Position numbers and translations under genes: made by a program | Assembly: GCF_038024035.1 (NCBI RefSeq) | Contig: NZ_CP150664.1 | Location: 682,001 to 746,000, forward strand | Source: Polaribacter pacificus | Lineage (GTDB): Bacteria; Bacteroidota; Bacteroidia; Flavobacteriales; Flavobacteriaceae | Reading direction: 5' to 3' | Length of the DNA stretch: 64,000 nt | Part shown: one piece after another, positions 59,937 through 64,000 of the stretch | Numbering within the stretch: position 1 is the stretch's first letter | Layout of the letters: every line of letters starts with the position of its first letter | The notes under the pieces: generated by a model | What the model saw: the letters and a program-made list of their open reading frames with translations, nothing else | Databases searched by the model: none | What the model was told of the DNA's origin: nothing

Positions 59937-61302
59937 CTATAAATCTTTTGGCCAATGTATCGGCGTTTAATTGACTTGTGCTTTCTGTATAGATTCTAAT
60001 TATTGGCTCTGTATTTGATTTTCTCAAATGCACCCACTCATTTTTAAAGTCTATTTTAACACCATCAATTGTGTTTACTTCTTCATTTTTATAGGTAGCT
60101 GCCATCGTAGCTAGTACTTCATCAACATCAATCTGAGGTGTCAACTGTATTTTATTCTTACTCATAAAATAACTAGGAAACGAATCTCTTAATGCTTTAC
60201 AAGATATTTTTTTATTTGCTAAATGCGATAAAAACAAAGCTACTCCCACTAAGGAGTCTCTTCCGTAATGTGATGCTGGATAAATGATCCCTCCATTACC
60301 TTCTCCACCTATAACAGTATTGGTTTCTTTCATTTTGATGACAACATTCACTTCACCTACTGCACTTGCGGTATAGGTTCCGCCATGTTTCTCAGTAACA
60401 TCTCTTAAAGCTCTAGAAGACGATAAATTAGAAACGGTATTTCCTCCACCTAATCTTCCCAATACATAATCTGCACAGGCAACCAAGGTATACTCTTCTC
60501 CAAACATTGAGCCGTCTTCAGAAATGATTGCCAACCTGTCTACATCTGGATCGACAACAACTCCTAAATCAGCTTTTTCTTTAACCACTAATTCAGAAAT
60601 ATCTGTTAGGTGTTCTTTTAAAGGTTCTGGATTGTGAGGGAACTCACCGTTAGGTGTGCAATACAATTCTACACATGTTACATTCAATGCTTTTAACAAG
60701 GCTGGAATAAAAATCCCTCCAGTAGAATTTACACCATCAACCACCACTTTAAAATTAGCCTTTTTGATGGCTTCAACATCAACCAATTCTAAATTTAATA
60801 CTTCTTGTATGTGCTTTTCTAAATAACTACTGTCTTTAGTATAACTACCTAAATGGTCTACGCTTGCAAAATCATAGTCATCAGCTTCTGCTTTTGCTAA
60901 AATTAACTCGCCTTCTGCCCCATTTAAGAATTCACCTTTTTCGTTTAGTAACTTTAATGCGTTCCATTGTTTGGGATTGTGAGACGCCGTTAAGATGATT
61001 CCTCCATCTGCTTTCTCTAGAGGAACAGCAACTTCTAAAGTTGGTGTTGTAGACAAACCTAAGTCAACTACATGAATTCCAAGACCCACCAAGGTATTGG
61101 CAACAAGGCTAGAAATCATTTTGCCAGAAATACGTGCATCTCTACCTAAAACAACGGTAATATTTTCTTTATTTTTATTTCTTTCTAAGATAAAAGTACC
61201 ATAGGCTGCTGCGAATTTTACCGCATCAATAGGTGTTAAATTTTCACCTGTGTTTCCACCGATGGTTCCTCTTATTCCTGAAATAGATTTTATTAATGTC
61301 AT
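59911..61302 (-). CDS. glmM: Phosphoglucosamine mutase
   Basis: A 463-residue phosphohexomutase that converts glucosamine-6-P to glucosamine-1-P for UDP-GlcNAc and so for peptidoglycan and lipid A. The active-site Ser is in ILTASHNPKQWNALKLL. The metal loop is VDPDVDRLAII. The sugar-binding loop is GGEGNGGIIYPASHYGRDSL. The C-terminal phosphate-binding motif is RKSNTEPIIRIYTES. The start ISGIRGTIGG is standard. The family also includes phosphomannomutases, so specificity is likely but not proven. Confidence 0.9.
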   Translation of the reverse strand: MTLIKSISGIRGTIGGNTGENLTPIDAVKFAAAYGTFILERNKNKENITVVLGRDARISGKMISSLVANTLVGLGIHVVDLGLSTTPTLEVAVPLEKADGGIILTASHNPKQWNALKLLNEKGEFLNGAEGELILAKAEADDYDFASVDHLGSYTKDSSYLEKHIQEVLNLELVDVEAIKKANFKVVVDGVNSTGGIFIPALLKALNVTCVELYCTPNGEFPHNPEPLKEHLTDISELVVKEKADLGVVVDPDVDRLAIISEDGSMFGEEYTLVACADYVLGRLGGGNTVSNLSSSRALRDVTEKHGGTYTASAVGEVNVVIKMKETNTVIGGEGNGGIIYPASHYGRDSLVGVALFLSHLANKKISCKALRDSFPSYFMSKNKIQLTPQIDVDEVLATMAATYKNEEVNTIDGVKIDFKNEWVHLRKSNTEPIIRIYTESTSQLNADTLAKRFIDEIQAVIA

Positions 61303-61323
61303 GTTCTTTTTTTATTAGCTGAA

Positions 61324-61331
61324 CAAAGATA
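61324..61331 (-). promoter_or_regulatory. glmM promoter -7 box
   Basis: Minus-strand TATCTTTG, about 20 bases before the glmM ATG at 61302. No -33 TTG is seen at the normal distance. Confidence 0.4.
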
Positions 61332-61450
61332 AATTATTTGTGGAGAAGTTGAAATAAATTAACGTGAAAGAAAAAGTAATATCTTTATAAAAATCAATTC
61401 GTTGGGTTCTTAAAAACACAATAATTTTGGTAAACTAAAATTGATGTAAT

Positions 61451-61481
61451 AAAAAAGCCGTTGCAAATTGCAACGGCTTTT
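61451..61481 (-). terminator. rpsA terminator
   Basis: Stem AAGCCGTTGC/GCAACGGCTT with a short loop and U-tract on the minus strand. Confidence 0.85.
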
Positions 61482-61502
61482 AAATTCTATAAAAAATGGG
61501 TC

Positions 61503-63302
61503 TTAGTTACCTTCCTCCATTTTCTTTTTTAAATCAGCCAATCCGCTAATATCACCTAACGTAGTTTTTTCTACATCGGCAGCTTTTTTAGCAGCAGCTT
61601 TTACGTTTTTCTTTTCTTCTTCTTTAAAGATAGAAGTGTGAGAAACTACGATTCTTCTGTATTCTTTAGAAAATTCTAATACTTTAAAGTCTGCAGTATC
61701 ACCTTTTCCTAATTTACTACCATCTTCTTTATCTAAGAAACGGCTAGGTGCAAAACCTTCTACTCCATCAGCAAAAAGAACTGTTGCTCCTTTGTCTGAT
61801 TTTTCAGAGATTGTACCTTCGTGGATAGAATCGATTTGGTAAGTACTCTCATGACCATCCCATGGATTTTCTTGAGTTTGTTTGTGTCCTAAATTAAGTT
61901 TGCGGTTTTCCACATCTAATTCTAGTACTTCAACTTCTAAAGTATCACCAACATTTACAAAATCAGATGGGTGCTTAATTTTCTTAGTCCAAGATAAATC
62001 AGAAATGTAAACCAATCCGTCAATACCTTCTTCTAATTCTACAAACACACCAAAATTAGTGTAGTTTCTTACTGTACCACTGTGTTTAGAACCTACAGGG
62101 TATTTAGTAGTGATATCAGTCCATGGATCTGGGTGTAATTGCTTAATACCCAAAGACATTTTTCTTTCTTCTCTATCTAAAGTTAAGATTTGAGCTTCAA
62201 CCTCATCTCCAACTTTTACAAAATCTTGTGCAGATCTTAAGTGCGTAGACCAAGACATTTCAGAAACGTGAATTAATCCTTCAACACCTTCAGAAACTTC
62301 GATAAATGCTCCATAATCAGCTAAAACTACTACTTTACCAGTAACTTTATCACCAACTTTTAAATCAGCATTTAAAGCTTCCCAAGGATGAGCAGATAAT
62401 TGTTTCAATCCTAATTGAATTCTAGATTTGTTATCATCAAAGTCTAAAATTACAACGTTTAATTTTTGATCCAATTCTACTACTTCATTTGGATGGTTGA
62501 TTCTTGACCAAGATAAGTCTGTAATATGGATTAATCCATCTACACCACCTAAATCAACAAACACTCCGTAAGAAGTAATGTTTTTTACAACACCTTCTAA
62601 TACTTGTCCTTTTTCTAATTGACCGATGATTTCTTTCTTTTGAATCTCTAAATCAGCCTCAATCAATGCTTTGTGAGAAACTACAACGTTTTTAAATTCG
62701 TGGTTGATTTTAACAACTTTGAATTCCATTGTTTTTTCTACAAACTGATCGTAGTCACGGATAGGTTTCACGTCAATTTGAGAACCTGGCAAGAATGCTT
62801 CAATTCCAAATACATCAACAATCATACCTCCACGAGTTCTACATTTTACAAAACCGTTAACGATTTCTCCAGTCTCATGTGCATTGTTTACTCTATCCCA
62901 TGCTTTAATTACACGAGCTTTTTTGTGTGATAATACCAATTGACCAGAAGAATCTTCTCTTTTGTCAACTAATACCTCTACAGTATCTCCAACAGCTAAG
63001 CTAGGGTTGTAACGAAATTCGTTTAAAGAAATAACTCCTTCAGATTTAGAATTGATGTCAATAATGGCATCTCTTTCTGTTAATCTTACAACAGTTCCTT
63101 CGATAACGTCACGTTCGTTTACGAAACCTACAGTTCCCTCTAACGCTGTTTCAAATTCTTTTAATTTTGCTTCATCAACTGCTTCAATACCTTCTTCGTA
63201 TTTGTACCAATCAAAGTTTGCTAAAAATTCTTGTGGGTTCACTGCTTGTTCAGCAGCTGGTTGTACTGCTTCTTCAGCAGTGTTTTTTGTTTCTTCAGAC
63301 AT
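61503..63302 (-). CDS. rpsA: 30S ribosomal protein S1
   Basis: A 599-residue RNA-binding ribosomal protein that helps load mRNA. It has about six S1 OB-fold domains. The best are GQVLEGVVKNITSYGVFVDLGG, GDKVTGKVVVLADYGAFIEV, GSKHSGTVRNYTNFGVFVELEEG, and HEGTISEKSDKGATVLFADG, each followed by VEGLIHVS-type turns. The N-terminal 30 residues are acidic and Ala-rich, and the tail is Lys- and Ala-rich. In this phylum, which uses few Shine-Dalgarno sites, S1 is expected to matter strongly for initiation. Confidence 0.96.
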   Translation of the reverse strand: MSEETKNTAEEAVQPAAEQAVNPQEFLANFDWYKYEEGIEAVDEAKLKEFETALEGTVGFVNERDVIEGTVVRLTERDAIIDINSKSEGVISLNEFRYNPSLAVGDTVEVLVDKREDSSGQLVLSHKKARVIKAWDRVNNAHETGEIVNGFVKCRTRGGMIVDVFGIEAFLPGSQIDVKPIRDYDQFVEKTMEFKVVKINHEFKNVVVSHKALIEADLEIQKKEIIGQLEKGQVLEGVVKNITSYGVFVDLGGVDGLIHITDLSWSRINHPNEVVELDQKLNVVILDFDDNKSRIQLGLKQLSAHPWEALNADLKVGDKVTGKVVVLADYGAFIEVSEGVEGLIHVSEMSWSTHLRSAQDFVKVGDEVEAQILTLDREERKMSLGIKQLHPDPWTDITTKYPVGSKHSGTVRNYTNFGVFVELEEGIDGLVYISDLSWTKKIKHPSDFVNVGDTLEVEVLELDVENRKLNLGHKQTQENPWDGHESTYQIDSIHEGTISEKSDKGATVLFADGVEGFAPSRFLDKEDGSKLGKGDTADFKVLEFSKEYRRIVVSHTSIFKEEEKKNVKAAAKKAADVEKTTLGDISGLADLKKKMEEGN

Positions 63303-63423
63303 TCTGAATTTACTTTGTATCTTTCTGTTAGTCAGATTTTTAACGATAATAACATCAAGAGATGTTTGTATAAATTGTTGTTTTTCTAGTTCCTTTCCAA
63401 ATCTGTTCTCGTAAAAAGGAGTG
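63303..63423 (-). other. Long 5' leader of rpsA
   Basis: About 115 untranslated bases between the predicted start near 63419 and the rpsA ATG. It contains no obvious terminator or Shine-Dalgarno sequence. A leader this long is unusual in a window where many genes are nearly leaderless and may be the site of S1 self-regulation. Confidence 0.45.
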
Positions 63424-63453
63424 CAAATTTACTAAAATTTATTTATTTAACAA
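63424..63453 (-). promoter_or_regulatory. rpsA promoter
   Basis: TTG (63451-63453), 19 bases, TAAATTTG (63424-63431) on the minus strand, a perfect match in sequence and spacing to the Bacteroidota consensus. Confidence 0.8.
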
Positions 63454-63484
63454 TAAATTTTTACGAATTAAAATACTGCTAATT

Positions 63485-63516
63485 AAAAGAATAGCTCCTT
63501 GTTAAAGAAGCTATTA
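63485..63516 (-). terminator. Possible terminator after the TlpA-like gene
   Basis: Imperfect stem AATAGCT..CTT / AAG.AAGCTATT followed on the minus strand by TCTTTT. Weak. Confidence 0.4.
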
Positions 63517-63545
63517 AAATGAAATAAAAAACACAAAGTAGTAGG

Positions 63546-64000
63546 CTAATCTGTCACTTTGCTATAGTTGGTTTTTTCCATAGGCTCGGATGGAAATGGC
63601 AGACCAGCTTCTTCAAGCAATTGATCTATTTTTTCTGCTTCATGCCAAGGTGCATGATAGGGTCTTAACTCATTATATCTTACAATTCCTTTAGCGTCAA
63701 CAACTGCTACATGCGGAATTCCTCGAACGCCAAAATCTTCATTAAAAACAGATGCTTCAGAAAAAGCAACCTCCCAAGTCATCCCCATATCTTCCATAAA
63801 AGGCTTCATTAAAGAATACTCCAATTCAGGTTTTCCTTTTGTATCAATTCTTTTGCCATTTTTTCTATCGGTGTGTGCTTCTTGCAAACTCGTAACTCCT
63901 AAAATAACAACTGGATAATCTTTATAACGCTTTTGCAATTCGACTACATTTGGAAAACTACCCACACAAGGCGAGCACCAAGTTGCCCAAAAATCTAAAA
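63546..64000 (-). CDS. TlpA/thioredoxin-like disulfide reductase, C-terminal part
   Basis: The frame is open to the right edge, so the N-terminus lies outside. The last bases encode LDFWATWCSPC, the WCxxC redox motif, directly upstream of GSFPNVVELQKRYKDYPVVILGV. The cis-Pro is in VRGIPHVAVVDAKG. It is a periplasmic or membrane-bound thiol-disulfide oxidoreductase of the TlpA/ResA type. A GTG at 63965 is not a start, because the catalytic motif lies before it. Confidence 0.88.
   Translation of the reverse strand, partial: LDFWATWCSPCVGSFPNVVELQKRYKDYPVVILGVTSLQEAHTDRKNGKRIDTKGKPELEYSLMKPFMEDMGMTWEVAFSEASVFNEDFGVRGIPHVAVVDAKGIVRYNELRPYHAPWHEAEKIDQLLEEAGLPFPSEPMEKTNYSKVTD

Noticed and set aside
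1..64000. CRISPR array, prophage, transposon, rRNA operon
   Set aside because: I read for regular spaced repeats, integrase and transposase motifs, and rRNA sequence and saw none.

Overview
The window looks like chromosomal DNA of a marine-type member of the Flavobacteriaceae (Bacteroidota). The evidence is the AT-rich composition, promoters of the Bacteroidota type (TTG, about 19 bases, TAnnTTTG), few Shine-Dalgarno sequences, and lineage-typical families: DUF5916, DUF1573, DUF3276, a BatA-like protein, TIGR02757, a head-GIN protein, a cyclophilin-FKBP fusion, and the block nusB / DUF1573 / yajC / YbbR / coaE / histidine kinase / response regulator. I see no phage, insertion sequence, CRISPR array or rRNA. 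Most of the window is ordinary housekeeping sequence, and the ends cut two genes (a MeaB-type GTPase and a TlpA-type thioredoxin).

Layout. 0-3.4 kb: holA, a restriction-enzyme-like N-terminal domain protein, a glycosyltransferase and tsaC. 3.4-9.3 kb (minus): nusB through a two-component system. 9.3-17.7 kb: an amino-acid dehydrogenase, an ABC exporter, a PUR-alpha-like protein, isochorismate synthase with a membrane hydrolase and a hotdog thioesterase, and an ABC ATPase/permease pair. 17.8-27 kb: uvrB, sucC and two large tandem DUF5916 paralogues. 27-32.4 kb (plus): lolD-like ATPase, TIGR02757, BatA-like protein, a dihydroorotase homologue lacking the HxH metal motif, and an esterase. 33-37 kb: an ECF sigma operon and two small conserved genes. 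37-41 kb (minus): kdnB, a HAD phosphatase, kdsB and kdnA, which together predict Kdo8N sugar synthesis for the lipopolysaccharide core. 41-47 kb: small ORFs, manA, a potassium-channel-like protein, two cyclophilins, queD and idi. 47-54.6 kb: prfC, a triple-module outer-membrane protein, a cyclophilin-FKBP fusion and a second ECF sigma operon ending in two repeat-rich surface proteins. 55-64 kb: GNAT, tRNA-Gly, rhomboid, acyltransferase, class V aminotransferase, glmM and rpsA.

The most interesting regulatory signals lie between genes. (1) The gene-free stretch 54.6-54.9 kb has the structure of a small RNA gene on the minus strand. A LytTR-type paired operator (two 9-mers exactly 12 bases apart) sits at about -50 and -71 from a TATCTTTG box, followed by a transcript with two copies of a 24-nt repeat centred on GGGGG and a strong terminator. 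(2) A shared ECF-type promoter signature, GTnAC-N16-nGTC, lies before the second ECF sigma operon, the second DUF5916 gene and the ABC ATPase/permease pair, suggesting a small regulon. A related AAC-N16-CGTC element precedes the first ECF sigma gene. (3) Six genes have a TAnnTTTG box ending only 3-5 bases before the start codon, which predicts leaderless mRNAs.
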